From: Paradesulfitobacterium ferrireducens
Lineage (GTDB): Bacteria; Bacillota; Desulfitobacteriia; Desulfitobacteriales; Desulfitobacteriaceae
Length of the DNA stretch: 64,000 bases
Reading direction: 5' to 3'
Assembly (NCBI RefSeq): GCF_017310645.1
Contig: NZ_JAFLRH010000040.1
Location: 62,001 to 126,000 of the forward strand
Below, in pieces: positions 43,710 through 52,970 of the stretch; within the stretch, counting starts at the first letter, position 1; the number at the start of each line of letters is the position of its first letter. Under the pieces are notes generated by a model. That model was not told the DNA's origin. It saw only the letters and a program-made list of their open reading frames with translations, and searched no databases. The position numbers and the translations under genes were made by a program.

Positions 43710-44162
43710 GTGAAGCTCTCGACCAAAGGACGTTACGGTCTGAAAGCTATGTTTGACCTGGCCCAGCATTTTGGGGAAGGGCCTATCTCCCTTAAAAGCA
43801 TTGCTGAGCGTCAGGATATTTCCGAACACTACTTGGAACAACTGATTTCCGGGTTGCGCAAAGCGGGTTTGGTTAAGAGTGTGCGCGGTGCCCAAGGAGG
43901 GTATGTATTGGGCAGGGAACCCGGTAAGATGACCATTGGGGATGTGATTCGCGTCTTGGAAGGGCCGATTGCGCCGGTGGACTGTGTGGCGGAGGAAGAT
44001 CCGGAATGTTGCTCCAAGGCGGATTACTGTGTCACCAGAACCGTATGGGAGAAAGTCCGGGATTCCATTGCCGAAGTGCTTGATTCCATAACTTTGGAAG
44101 ATATGGTCAAGGACTCGAAACAAAAAGAAGCAGACCGCAGGCTCTATATGTACTATATCTAA
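43710..44162 (+). CDS. iscR: Rrf2-family regulator, IscR-like
   Basis: A 150-residue Rrf2 winged-helix regulator. KLSTKGRYGLKAMFDLA is at the start, SEHYLEQLISGLRKAGLV forms the HTH, and VRGAQGGYVLGREP the wing. Cysteines in DCVAEEDPECCSKADYC follow, fitting an iron-sulfur cluster site. GTG start after AAAAGGGGTGAG. It lies directly upstream of iscS-iscU, so control of cluster assembly by cluster status is likely. CymR-type control of cysteine metabolism is a less likely alternative. Confidence 0.88.
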   Translation: MKLSTKGRYGLKAMFDLAQHFGEGPISLKSIAERQDISEHYLEQLISGLRKAGLVKSVRGAQGGYVLGREPGKMTIGDVIRVLEGPIAPVDCVAEEDPECCSKADYCVTRTVWEKVRDSIAEVLDSITLEDMVKDSKQKEADRRLYMYYI

Positions 44163-44254
44163 TCATTGAGCCTGAGGCAATGAGGGGTATTACAACCTAC
44201 ATTATACAATCAATCACTATTCTATTAAAACTTTAGAACCTAGGAGGGGTGAAG

Positions 44255-45433
44255 ATGCGGCGAGTCTATCTTGACCATAGCGCGACCACGCCGGTTGACC
44301 CGGAAGTGGCATCTTTGATGATGACTTATTATACCGAGAAATACGGTAATCCTTCCAGTATCCATAGTTTTGGACAAGAGGTCCGGAATGCGGTAGAGCA
44401 AGCCCGGCACCAGGTGGCGGCGCTCATCGGAGCGAAGCCTGACGAGATTACCTTTACCAGCGGCGGCACCGAGGCGGACAATATGGCGATTTTGGGAGTT
44501 GCAGACGCTTACCGCAAGAAAGGCAGGCACATCATTACCAGTGCAGTGGAGCATCATGCCGTACTCGATACATGTGAATACCTGGCTAAGAACGGCTTTG
44601 AGCTGACCATTCTGCCGGTAAATGAGGAAGGTATTGTCTCGGTTGAGGATCTGGCCCAAGCGATCCGCCCGGATACCATTCTTATCAGCATCATGCACGC
44701 CAATAATGAAGTGGGTGCCATCCAGCCAATTGCGGATATCGGGAAACTGGCGCAGGAGCACAAGGTGCTATTCCACGTCGATGCGGTTCAGTCCTTAGGG
44801 AAGATTCCGGTTAATGTCAAGGAAATGAATGTTGATTTAATGACGGTCTCCAGCCACAAGATTTACGGACCGAAGGGTGTCGGCGCCCTCTATATCCGCA
44901 AGGGGATACGGCTTGTTCCCCTCTTTCATGGAGGGGGGCAGGAGAAAAAGCGCCGTTCCGGAACGGAAAATGCACCCGGAATCATCGGTTTCGGCAAGGC
45001 TTGTGAATTAGCCGGCCGGCGGATGGCGGCCGAGGCCGCGGAGCTAAAAATTCTGCGAGATAAGCTGTTGCAGGGAATTCTGGATAAGATTGACTATGTG
45101 AAGGTAAACGGGCCCTTGGGGGATTCCCGCCTGCCCAATAATGTCAATGTCAGTATTCGATTCGTAGAAGGGGAATCTTTGCTTCTAAGTCTGGACATGC
45201 TTGGGATTGCCGCTTCCAGCGGTTCAGCCTGTACTTCCGGCTCCCTTGATCCCTCCCATGTGCTGCTGGCGATGAGGATGCCGCATGAAATTGCCCATGG
45301 TTCCCTGCGTTTCTCTTTAGGGCGTCAGAATACCGAGGAAGATATAGACTATGTCTTGGAACAGCTCCCGAAAATTGTGGAGCGCCTGCGCATGATGTCT
45401 CCGCTGTATGACCAGATGAAACAAGCACAATAG
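44255..45433 (+). CDS. iscS: Cysteine desulfurase IscS/NifS
   Basis: A PLP enzyme that takes sulfur from cysteine for iron-sulfur clusters and tRNA thiolation. YLDHSATTPVDPEV is at the N-terminus, TSGGTEADNMAI binds PLP phosphate, TVSSHKIYGPKG holds the PLP lysine and SSGSACTSGSLDPSHVL the catalytic Cys. The ATG at 44255 follows AGGAGGGGTG; a GTG at 44249 overlaps that site. It sits between iscR and iscU. Confidence 0.95.
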   Translation: MRRVYLDHSATTPVDPEVASLMMTYYTEKYGNPSSIHSFGQEVRNAVEQARHQVAALIGAKPDEITFTSGGTEADNMAILGVADAYRKKGRHIITSAVEHHAVLDTCEYLAKNGFELTILPVNEEGIVSVEDLAQAIRPDTILISIMHANNEVGAIQPIADIGKLAQEHKVLFHVDAVQSLGKIPVNVKEMNVDLMTVSSHKIYGPKGVGALYIRKGIRLVPLFHGGGQEKKRRSGTENAPGIIGFGKACELAGRRMAAEAAELKILRDKLLQGILDKIDYVKVNGPLGDSRLPNNVNVSIRFVEGESLLLSLDMLGIAASSGSACTSGSLDPSHVLLAMRMPHEIAHGSLRFSLGRQNTEEDIDYVLEQLPKIVERLRMMSPLYDQMKQAQ

Positions 45434-45447
45434 AGGGGTGAACAGAG

Positions 45448-45825
45448 ATGTACTCTGCCAAAGTAATGGATCACTTCATGAATCCGCGCAATGTGGGAGA
45501 GATTCCGGATGCGGACGGTATCGGGGAAGTAGGCAACGCCAAATGCGGCGATATCATGCGTATTTACTTGGATATCGAGGGCAACACTATTAAGGATGTT
45601 AAATTTAAGACCTTTGGCTGCGGGGCCGCGGTCGCGACCAGCAGCATGGTTACGGAAATGGTGAAAGGAAAAACGATCGATGAAGCCTTGACCATTACCA
45701 ATGCCGCAGTGGCTGAAGCCTTGGACGGCCTTCCGGCCAATAAGATGCACTGCTCCAATTTAGCAGCAGATGCCCTCCATGAAGCCATCAAGAATTATAA
45801 GGAAAAAGAAAAAGCAAAGGGATAG
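45448..45825 (+). CDS. iscU: Iron-sulfur scaffold IscU/NifU-like
   Basis: A 125-residue scaffold on which clusters are built. The three conserved cysteines are in GNAKCGDIMRIYLDI, FKTFGCGAAVATSSM and NKMHCSNLAADALHEA. ATG 14 bp after iscS. The C-terminal end is the short type common in Clostridia. It operates with IscS and the IscR-type regulator. Confidence 0.95.
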   Translation: MYSAKVMDHFMNPRNVGEIPDADGIGEVGNAKCGDIMRIYLDIEGNTIKDVKFKTFGCGAAVATSSMVTEMVKGKTIDEALTITNAAVAEALDGLPANKMHCSNLAADALHEAIKNYKEKEKAKG

Positions 45826-45831
45826 ATTTGT

Positions 45832-46944
45832 ATGACCCTGTCGGACAAACCTAAAGTAGTGGTAGGAATGAGCGGCGGTGTGGACAGTTCCATGGCCGCC
45901 GCTTTGCTTCAAGAAGAAGGCTATGATGTGATCGGGGTGACGATGCAGATATGGAAAGCGGCCGGACCCGAAGTTGAGGGCGGCTGCTGTTCCATCTCGG
46001 CGATTGATGACGCCCGGCGAGTCGCCTTTCAGCTCGGCATCCCTCATTACGTCTTAAACTTTCGCTCCTATTTTGAAGAAACTGTGGTCAATTATTTCAC
46101 GGAATCTTACTTAATGGGATACACCCCAAATCCCTGCCTGGCCTGCAACCGTTATGTCAAGTTTGGGGAACTCTTGCGCAAGGCGCGGGGGCTGGGAGCG
46201 GAGTACATAGCCACCGGGCATTATGCTCAGGTCTTGCGTGATCCGGATTCCGGCCGTTTTCTTTTAAGCAAGGGCGCGGATGAGGCTAAAGACCAGACCT
46301 ATGCGCTCTATATGCTGACTCAGGAACAATTAGCCCACACCCTCTTTCCGCTGGGAGAGTACACCAAAGATCATATACGTCAAATGGCCAGGGAACGGGG
46401 GCTTGTTGGTGTGGCGGACAAGCCGGACAGCCAGGAGATTTGCTTTGTTCCGGATAATGATTATGCGTCCTTTGTCCAGGAACGGGTGGGCCAAAAGACA
46501 ATCCCCGGAAATTTTGTGGACCAAGAGGGGAAAGTCTTAGGACAGCACCGCGGGCTGATACACTATACGATTGGGCAGCGCAAAGGGCTGGGAGTGACTT
46601 TTGGCAAGCCTATGTTTGTAATCGGCCTTAATCCGGAACGCAATGAAGTGGTGTTGGGGGAAGACTTGGAAGTGTATACCAAGACGCTCTGGGTGACGGA
46701 TTTGAATTGGATTTCGATTCCCGAACTGACTGAACCGCTTCAAGTCGAAGGAAAAATCCGCTATAAAGCGCAGCCGGCACCGGCGGTAGTCTATCCTCCG
46801 GAGGAAGACAGCCTGGTAAAAGTGGTATTTGACTCACCCCAGCGCGCAGTCACCCCCGGACAGGCCATCGTCTTTTACCAAGGGGATAAAGTGGTAGGCG
46901 GTGGAAAAATAGTCTCTGATCCCCGGGGAGTCTTAAAGAAGTAG
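45832..46944 (+). CDS. mnmA: tRNA-specific 2-thiouridylase MnmA
   Basis: MnmA thiolates U34 of tRNA-Lys, -Glu and -Gln using sulfur from the desulfurase. The PP-loop is GMSGGVDSSMAAALL; the catalytic cysteines are in NPCLACNRYVKFG and SQEICFVPDNDY. It is full length (370). It starts 6 bp after iscU, so it is the last gene of the isc operon. Its stop codon touches the left end of MITE copy 2. Confidence 0.95.
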   Translation: MTLSDKPKVVVGMSGGVDSSMAAALLQEEGYDVIGVTMQIWKAAGPEVEGGCCSISAIDDARRVAFQLGIPHYVLNFRSYFEETVVNYFTESYLMGYTPNPCLACNRYVKFGELLRKARGLGAEYIATGHYAQVLRDPDSGRFLLSKGADEAKDQTYALYMLTQEQLAHTLFPLGEYTKDHIRQMARERGLVGVADKPDSQEICFVPDNDYASFVQERVGQKTIPGNFVDQEGKVLGQHRGLIHYTIGQRKGLGVTFGKPMFVIGLNPERNEVVLGEDLEVYTKTLWVTDLNWISIPELTEPLQVEGKIRYKAQPAPAVVYPPEEDSLVKVVFDSPQRAVTPGQAIVFYQGDKVVGGGKIVSDPRGVLKK

Positions 46945-47294
46945 AAAAAAGGCAAGGTGCATTACCCGCATCCTTCGCCGCGAAGAGATTCTCTGGTGTT
47001 GTGCGGCTTCGGCGATTATCTCCACCGGAGATAATCGTACCACGCGCCGAGCTGTTCGCTTGTTGATTCAGCTACAGCGCCAAACCTTTGGGTAATACCT
47101 GATGTGCGCCGCTCTTGTGCCGTCCTGGCACCCGCGGCATCAGTCCATCCGTGGACTAGTTCCGTGGCGCTGCTTAACGCTGAATCAACTGCGCTCTCGA
47201 CGCTCTTCTGCTCGGACGGTTCGCTAAGTAATTGCCCCTTGCCTTTTTTCATTCATAAGCGGTGCCGCATAGCGGTATGGGAGTCTGAATTCTG
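46944..47294. repeat. MITE-like element, copy 2, with flank
   Basis: The element 46944-47250 (307 bp) has terminal inverted repeats GAAAAAAGGCAAGGTGC and the complement of GCCCCTTGCCTTTTTTC. Its interior matches copy 1 (CGCTTGTTGATTCAGCTACA, GCGCCAAACC, GCTTAACGCTGAATCAAC). Two extra hairpin-forming arms are inserted. The right flank (47251-47294, GCGGTGCCGCATAGCGGTAT) is the inverse complement of the left flank of copy 1. No coding capacity. It fills most of the 46945-47388 gap. Confidence 0.75.
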
Positions 47295-47388
47295 CTAAAA
47301 AGCCCGGCTTTTTTCCATATATATGCATGAATATTTCTAAGTTTGGGCATGATTTAAGTTAAGAAAGAATGAATACAAGGAGGAAAGC

Positions 47389-47883
47389 ATGCGGCGTACG
47401 CGGGATATCGTGGGGCTTCCGGTGCTTGACCTAAAGACCGGAGACCAGATTGGATGGGTGCAGGATCTGACCTTCAATGAGGAAACAGATGAAGTGACAG
47501 GTTTTCTGCTGGAAGGTGCGCACTTTTTCCAGAATAATAAGGGAATACCACGCTCAGCCGTTGCAGCCGTAGGCAAAGACGCTCTTACCGTGAGTGATAA
47601 CACGGTCGGTGAACTCAGCGGGACGAAGTGGTCTGAGAAGGTAGGCAACCAGGTTTACACCCAAGGCGGGGACTCAAGGGGAACGATTGAGGATGTTTTC
47701 CTCGATGATTCAGCACAACATATTGTAGGCTTTGAAGTCTCGGATGGGCTCTTTGCAGATCTCATCCATGGCCGGGGAGCTATACTGCAGCAACAGGTTA
47801 TGGTGGACGGGAAAGATATCTTAATCGTTGATGACCAGGTAGCCCCCTGGGAACAAGAAAACAAAGGGGGTTCGCTGTCATGA
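47389..47883 (+). CDS. PRC-barrel domain protein (two domains)
   Basis: A 164-residue protein with two PRC-barrel domains. The first starts RRTRDIVGLPVLDLKTGDQI and the second GNQVYTQGGDSRGTIEDVFL. These small beta-barrels bind RNA or other proteins and occur in RimM and in sporulation- or photosynthesis-linked proteins; no specific role can be given. ATG after AAGGAGGAAA. Its end overlaps the next gene by 4 bp. Confidence 0.85.
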   Translation: MRRTRDIVGLPVLDLKTGDQIGWVQDLTFNEETDEVTGFLLEGAHFFQNNKGIPRSAVAAVGKDALTVSDNTVGELSGTKWSEKVGNQVYTQGGDSRGTIEDVFLDDSAQHIVGFEVSDGLFADLIHGRGAILQQQVMVDGKDILIVDDQVAPWEQENKGGSLS

Positions 47884-48074
47884 ACTGTCCAGTATGCGGA
47901 GGCCGTGCCATTGGCAAGGTCGGTGTGGAACAGTATTATTGCTGGGATTGTTATGTGGAATTCACGACCCAGGAAGACCGGGTTGTTATTTACGACCTGG
48001 CGGAAGACGGTTCTCTGGTTGCATGGGATGAACCGCTGATGGATCAGGGGATACCCCAGACAGCGGTAGAATGA
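47880..48074 (+). CDS. Small zinc-ribbon-like protein
   Basis: A 64-residue protein with two CXXC-type pairs (MNCPVCGGR and YYCWDCYVEF), a zinc ribbon. An acidic C-terminal half follows. The ATGA overlap with the PRC-barrel gene indicates translational coupling and probable joint function. No named family was recognised. Confidence 0.78.
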   Translation: MNCPVCGGRAIGKVGVEQYYCWDCYVEFTTQEDRVVIYDLAEDGSLVAWDEPLMDQGIPQTAVE

Positions 48075-48122
48075 GGAAATGCTTTTAGACATTCTTGGAG
48101 AGTACGAAATGCGAGGTTAAAT

Positions 48123-48146
48123 GAGCGCGCTTGGCGCGCTTTTTTC
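48123..48146 (+). terminator. Terminator before the AI-2E-type permease
   Basis: AGCGCGC and its partner GCGCGCT enclose a short loop (TTG) and are followed by TTTTTT. It ends the PRC-barrel/zinc-ribbon transcript. Confidence 0.85.
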
Positions 48147-48166
48147 TTCGAAATGGAGTGGATGCA

Positions 48167-49198
48167 GTGAGGAAAGAAAGCTGGCGCTGGGTTTTCGTGA
48201 TTACCCTGCTTGTGCTCGGAGCCCTGCTCTTTTTCAGAGTGCATGAAATCCTGGGCCCATTCATCGCCGCCTTTGTCTTGGCCTATCTTTTATCCCCATT
48301 GGTTAATTGGCTGGAACGGCATCATTTGAGCAGGCGCCTGGCCATTGCAGTAGTGTTTGTGGGGATTCTCGCGGTCTTAGCTCTCGTTATTTTCTTGCTT
48401 CTTCCTCTCCTATATAATGAGTTGGCAAAACTGTCCGTAGTGCTCCCCCAGTTTATGCAATCCGTGGACAAACAGTTTCAGGAAATGCGCAGCGCGTTTC
48501 GCAGCACCGGCTTGCCCAACCGTGTGGTTGCGGTTTTTGACCAGCATCTGGGGCAAGGGGAAGACTACCTGGTCCAGAAGCTGCAATATGTATTAAGCCA
48601 TTTGCCTGAGCTGCTGGCATCTCTTAGTTTGTTTATCCTGTCCCCGGTCTTGGCCATCTACTTCCTGGCGGATTGGCACCGGCTGGAATCCAGCTTTGCC
48701 CGGATGGCAGATCAGCGCTGGCGCCTGGAATGGCAGCGGGTGTGGCGTGACATCAGCCATGTGATCAGGCGATTTGTGCGCGGTAATTTGGTGGTGGCGC
48801 TGATCGTCGGAATTTTGACCGGGATTGGAGTTAAGCTCCTGGGGATGGAATATGCGCTCCTCATCGGGGTAATTTGCGGGGTGTCTGATCTTATTCCGTA
48901 CTTCGGGCCGATTATCGGCGCTGTGCCGGCCGTGGCTTTGGGCTTAATTAAATCCCCGTGGATGGCCTTAAAGGTCTTGCTGGTTATATTAATCGTTCAG
49001 CAGTTGGAGTCGAATGTGATTTCCCCCAAAATCATGGGGGACAGTGTTGGGCTTCATCCCTTGTGGATTGTGTTTGCCCTGCTCGCTGGCGGAGAAATGG
49101 CTGGGGTTTTGGGAATGCTGATTGCCGTGCCCGTTGCCGCCGTGCTCAGGGTGGTTATCCGGCATTTTTACCTGCGCCTGGTGGCGCCGGAGATATGA
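48167..49198 (+). CDS. AI-2E/YtvI-type membrane transporter
   Basis: A polytopic protein of the AI-2 exporter-like (UPF0118) superfamily, with about eight helices. Hallmarks are FIAAFVLAYLLSPLVNWLER, the central IGVICGVSDLIPYFGPIIGA and the late QQLESNVISPKIMGDSVGLH. Members have been linked to autoinducer export, Na+/H+ exchange or sporulation; the substrate here is unknown. The GTG at 48167 is chosen after GGAGTGG; the longer frame from 48131 runs through a terminator hairpin. Confidence 0.88.
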   Translation: MRKESWRWVFVITLLVLGALLFFRVHEILGPFIAAFVLAYLLSPLVNWLERHHLSRRLAIAVVFVGILAVLALVIFLLLPLLYNELAKLSVVLPQFMQSVDKQFQEMRSAFRSTGLPNRVVAVFDQHLGQGEDYLVQKLQYVLSHLPELLASLSLFILSPVLAIYFLADWHRLESSFARMADQRWRLEWQRVWRDISHVIRRFVRGNLVVALIVGILTGIGVKLLGMEYALLIGVICGVSDLIPYFGPIIGAVPAVALGLIKSPWMALKVLLVILIVQQLESNVISPKIMGDSVGLHPLWIVFALLAGGEMAGVLGMLIAVPVAAVLRVVIRHFYLRLVAPEI

Positions 49199-49238
49199 AC
49201 CTAACCTCAAACGATATTTGTGGCTGCATACAAAAAAA

Positions 49239-49276
49239 CAGCCCGTTTTTTGTAGAAATGTACAAAAAACGGGCTG
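49239..49276. terminator. Bidirectional terminator
   Basis: CAGCCCGTTTTTTGTA pairs perfectly with TACAAAAAACGGGCTG. It lies between the convergent permease and DMSO-reductase-like genes. Confidence 0.88.
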
Positions 49277-49287
49277 CTGTCTTTGAA

Positions 49288-49836
49288 CTAAAGCTTGACG
49301 CGCCGCGGCGGGAGGAAATATACCGAGGGACGGGTCAGGCGCAAGCTTGGCAGCGGCGCGGTCAGGCGCGTCAGGTTATCTAAGGCCAAAGTGTGAATTT
49401 CCCGGAGCTGGAGAGCCCCTGTCAAGCAAGCCGTAAGGCAGTACGGGGTGCTGCCCTGTTCAATTCTGTCGTAACAAAGCTGGCACTTACAGGCTTTTCC
49501 GGTTGTGGGATGGATTTTGGGTGCCCCAAAAGGGCAGGAGACCACACATGATTTACATCCCGTGCATTTCTCCGGCGAGTGGGTGACAATCCCGTTTCGG
49601 CGCTTGGAATACGCCCCTCGGGGGCAGACACGCAGACATTCAGGGTTGGCACAATGGTTGCAAGCGGTGGAAAGGTAAAAGCGCCGGATACCTTCCGGGG
49701 TAACATCCTCGACCTTACGGATTGTCCGCCAAACCAGGGAAGGGGGCAGGTGATGATTAAGCTCACAGGCTTTGGCACAGGCACCACAACCCAAGCAGCG
49801 GTTGGCATCAAGCACAAAACCAAGTTGTTTCAACAT
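49288..49836 (-). CDS. Iron-sulfur subunit (DmsB-like), second complex
   Basis: A 182-residue ferredoxin-like electron-transfer subunit with four 4Fe-4S sites: CLGCGACAKACELN, CNHCANPECLRVCPRGAYSK, CTGCKSCVVSCPFG and CKCQLCYDRI...CLTACLTG. There is no signal peptide. It is the last gene of the minus-strand operon, 58 bp after the catalytic subunit at 49895. It is homologous to the subunit at 52971. Confidence 0.92.
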   Translation of the reverse strand: MLKQLGFVLDANRCLGCGACAKACELNHHLPPSLVWRTIRKVEDVTPEGIRRFYLSTACNHCANPECLRVCPRGAYSKRRNGIVTHSPEKCTGCKSCVVSCPFGAPKIHPTTGKACKCQLCYDRIEQGSTPYCLTACLTGALQLREIHTLALDNLTRLTAPLPSLRLTRPSVYFLPPRRVKL

Positions 49837-49894
49837 GTTAGCGCCCCCTTCGCGGCAGGGTCATGGATGGCCTGCGGGCCGGTCGCATGGCGGT

Positions 49895-51988
49895 TCAAGG
49901 GTTCGGGGACAACCGCTGAACCGATCCGGTCAGACGTCTGAGACAGACAAAAGTCTCGTTAAGGGCCAGCCCGGGTGCCCCAGTGGCAATCGTTCCCATA
50001 TCCGTGGTGTGTGAGCGGAGCAAAACATTGAGGCAGGAGTCTTTTAATTCGGCGGGGTGTTGGTAAACGATGACGACATCTCGTGGAATACTCAGATCAA
50101 AGGCCAATCTCACCCGCACTGCTCCCAGGTCGTTTGCGATCTCGGCTGGCGCTCCTTCGTTGAGCCCATAGCTTTCAGCCAGCTCCGGGTTGACATACAG
50201 GGTATAGCCGTTGGGGATAGTATCCGGTGGATAGGACTGGGAGTTGAGCGCAGATGAATGATGGGGTGTGAGCAGGCGCAAAGGAGCCTCGGGGGGAGGG
50301 GAAAGAGGGGGAGAATAAGAAGGCAGAGCAGGGAACCCCGCCTGGACAGCCTTCTCCGAGCGGAATTCGAAACGACCGGACGGCGTCGCAAACTGTCTCT
50401 GGGCCCAGGACGCCGGGGGTAAATTGGCTTTGAGCGGTTGAAGCAAAATTTCTTTTGGACTTTGCAGTCTCAGCAACCGGAGCAGCTCCGGGCTCAGTTC
50501 ACGTAAAAGAGTTTCCTTTTCGGAACCCGAGGTGGGAAAAGTGCAACTGCCTGGTTCCAATTCGTTTAACTTTGCTGATACGCGCCAAGCGATTTCCAGG
50601 TCGGATTTGCTTTCCCCGACCGGTGCGATCGCCGGCTCATTGACACCCACCCAATAGTGCCAGTAACTGGCGTGCAGATCCCAGTGTTCATAATGCGTTG
50701 TCACGGGCAAGAAAATGTCGGCGGCTGCGGCGGACCGGGTCAGGAACAGGTCACTCACAACGATGAATTCAAGTTGGTTCATCAGTTTTTGCCACAAGTG
50801 AAGATCGGCATCCTGGGACAGCGGGTTTCTCCCCGCCAGCCACAGCATTCGGACCGGCGGTTCGGTGCAGGCAAGGGCAGCGGCAGCGAATTTGTTGATA
50901 TTGAGCGCCCGGTCGCTTGGATTTTTACCCACGACTGGGTTAGCTTTAGCCTGGGATGGCTCGGTATGCCCCAAACCGGAGAACTTCCACGTTTCGAAAT
51001 GCCCGTATTGCACACCGCCGCCTTTTTCCCCAATGTGACCGGCCAAGGCTCCCAGGGCATCGATGGCCCGCAGGGTTTGCCCGCCGTTCGTATAACGTTG
51101 CAGACCAAAACCGGCCCAGATACAGGCAGGATGAGTTTGCCCGTATTCCCTGGCCAGGTCACGGATGGTATCAGCTTCCACTCCGGTAATCGTTGCCGCG
51201 CGCTCGACACGGATCTCGGAATCAAGATAGGCCAGGAAATCGTGATACCCTAAAGTATAATTTGGCAAATCCGGATCAAGCAGGTTTTCCTCGGCCAGCA
51301 CTTTGCCCATGGCTAGGGCCAGGAGTCCGTCCGTGCCGGGGCGGACTTGGATAAACCGGTGGGAACGGGCAGCGGTCGCGCTGAGGTGGGTATCAAAACA
51401 TACCACGGTGGTGCCGCGTTCCATGGCATCGAAGATGATCGGCATCTGATGAATGGCAGTCCAAGCCGGGTTAACTCCCCAAAGCCAGATGAGTTTGGCA
51501 TGGGCCATATCGAGCGGACTGGAGCAGCGGAAACGGCCAAAATCTATGGTCTGGGCGTCTACACCCGCAGACCAGCAGGGAGAGCCGATCGCTCTGGTCG
51601 TGGGGCCGATTCCGCTAAACAGCGCCTCCATGGCGTTATGCAAAGCGCCAAAATTACCGGAGTATTTATTGAGGGCAAGCGGCAGCGTGCTGCCGTGCGT
51701 ACGTTTAAGACGGAGAATTGTGCGCGCAATCTGCTCCAAAGCTTCGTCCCAGGAGATCCGCTCCCAGTCCCCGCTGAAACGGTGCCGTTGGCGCATGGGA
51801 TAGCGTATACGGGAGGGACTGTAGACTTTCTGAATGTCGCTCATGGCTTTGGGGCATAGTTTTCCTTTGGTATAGTCATGCGCAGGATTCCCTTCGACGG
51901 AGAGAAGGACGCCGTTATAGGTGGTACTAATCAGGCTGCAGGTGTCATAACAGTTGCGCGGACAGATGTGCTGATGTTTTGCCAACAC
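49895..51988 (-). CDS. Molybdopterin oxidoreductase catalytic subunit without Tat signal, second complex
   Basis: A DMSO-reductase-family bis-MGD enzyme of 697 residues. The N-terminal 4Fe-4S site is CPRNCYDTC...GKLCPKA, and the molybdopterin domains follow (LWGVNPAWTAIHQM, the C-terminal ARVR-type dinucleotide domain). GSPCWSAGVDAQ places a Cys where the metal ligand is expected by eye alignment. In contrast to the 53551 enzyme, it starts MLAKHQHICPRNC without a twin-arginine signal, so it is probably cytoplasmic. GTG start after GGGTGAATCCAG. The substrate is unknown. Confidence 0.88.
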   Translation of the reverse strand: MLAKHQHICPRNCYDTCSLISTTYNGVLLSVEGNPAHDYTKGKLCPKAMSDIQKVYSPSRIRYPMRQRHRFSGDWERISWDEALEQIARTILRLKRTHGSTLPLALNKYSGNFGALHNAMEALFSGIGPTTRAIGSPCWSAGVDAQTIDFGRFRCSSPLDMAHAKLIWLWGVNPAWTAIHQMPIIFDAMERGTTVVCFDTHLSATAARSHRFIQVRPGTDGLLALAMGKVLAEENLLDPDLPNYTLGYHDFLAYLDSEIRVERAATITGVEADTIRDLAREYGQTHPACIWAGFGLQRYTNGGQTLRAIDALGALAGHIGEKGGGVQYGHFETWKFSGLGHTEPSQAKANPVVGKNPSDRALNINKFAAAALACTEPPVRMLWLAGRNPLSQDADLHLWQKLMNQLEFIVVSDLFLTRSAAAADIFLPVTTHYEHWDLHASYWHYWVGVNEPAIAPVGESKSDLEIAWRVSAKLNELEPGSCTFPTSGSEKETLLRELSPELLRLLRLQSPKEILLQPLKANLPPASWAQRQFATPSGRFEFRSEKAVQAGFPALPSYSPPLSPPPEAPLRLLTPHHSSALNSQSYPPDTIPNGYTLYVNPELAESYGLNEGAPAEIANDLGAVRVRLAFDLSIPRDVVIVYQHPAELKDSCLNVLLRSHTTDMGTIATGAPGLALNETFVCLRRLTGSVQRLSPNP

Positions 51989-52138
51989 CTGGATTCACCC
52001 TTTTCCTGGCGCAATCACGCGAAGTCTCAAGCCTTAAGTGTTAAAAAACTACGCAGCAATCAGGCTAATGTGATCTATTTAACTATTCGGCACCCATTGA
52101 AAAATCCCTTTTGTTTTCCGCTTTCCCCAAGAAACGGA

Positions 52139-52969
52139 TTACTTCAAAGCCGAAATATGAATGCCAACAGCACTGAGATAGAACAGAGCCCGGCCCAGGA
52201 ATTCCCCGATGCCGCTGACAACAAGCAAAGTCAGGAGCAGGTTGGGATTGAAAGAACGTTTGCGCTTGAATAACGGGAGGAGGAGAATCAGGGGCGCTCC
52301 CCAGTTCGTGATCACGCGCAGCCAAAACAATGGGCTCGTGGTGAGGATTTGGGCGGTGGCCAGGCCTTCCGGGCTCATGCCCGTGAGCTGCGAAAAGTAG
52401 AGGATATAGGAAAACAGGCTGGACAGAACGCAGCCGAGGCTCCAGTACATGAGACCGGCCATTTGAGCAGGGGAGAGGGATTTCCAGCCAAGGAACAGCA
52501 GGCTTAACGCTCCCAGCAATCCCGTGGTCAACAAGAAGAACAGAGGGGTCTGGGCGCTGTTCCAGGCCGGAACCCGGGGTAACACATAGATCATCGCGCT
52601 GCTGACAATTCCGAACAGACCGAGCAGGCCGGCAATCCCTGCGGCCACACGGCGCTGTCCATTGGGCCGGCTGATTTGAAGGAAGAGGTAGACCCAGGCC
52701 AGGGCGGCCAAGACAAAGAATAGGATTTCCCGGCTGAGCCACGAAGAACCGAGATGCGTTAAAGCGCGGTAGGCGGCTTCCGGATGACCGAGGTGAAATA
52801 ATGAGGCGACCAGAGCCAAACCAAGCAGGGCACCGGAAGTAAGTGTGGCTTTGCGATAAAGACCCGCATCGAGAGGTGTACGGTCAAGCCACCACAAGGC
52901 CAGGAGAATCCCGATTGATGTTTCCCCCAGGACAGTGAACAATACCAAAGGCCATTCCACAGTTCCCAT
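52139..52969 (-). CDS. DmsC-like membrane anchor subunit
   Basis: A polytopic quinol-side anchor of the DMSO reductase family, with eight hydrophobic helices in 276 residues. It begins MGTVEWPLVLFTVLGETSIG, the usual DmsC start. It begins 1 bp after the stop of the iron-sulfur subunit gene at 52971, so it pairs with the 53551 complex; whether it also serves the second complex is unknown. The 150-bp gap after it separates the two A/B pairs. Confidence 0.85.
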   Translation of the reverse strand: MGTVEWPLVLFTVLGETSIGILLALWWLDRTPLDAGLYRKATLTSGALLGLALVASLFHLGHPEAAYRALTHLGSSWLSREILFFVLAALAWVYLFLQISRPNGQRRVAAGIAGLLGLFGIVSSAMIYVLPRVPAWNSAQTPLFFLLTTGLLGALSLLFLGWKSLSPAQMAGLMYWSLGCVLSSLFSYILYFSQLTGMSPEGLATAQILTTSPLFWLRVITNWGAPLILLLPLFKRKRSFNPNLLLTLLVVSGIGEFLGRALFYLSAVGIHISALK

Positions 52970-52970
52970 G

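Noticed and set aside
49895..51988. Acetylene hydratase or formate dehydrogenase
   Set aside because: No selenocysteine or formate dehydrogenase motif was seen and the hydratase active-site Asp pattern is not evident; a DMSO-reductase-like assignment is safer.
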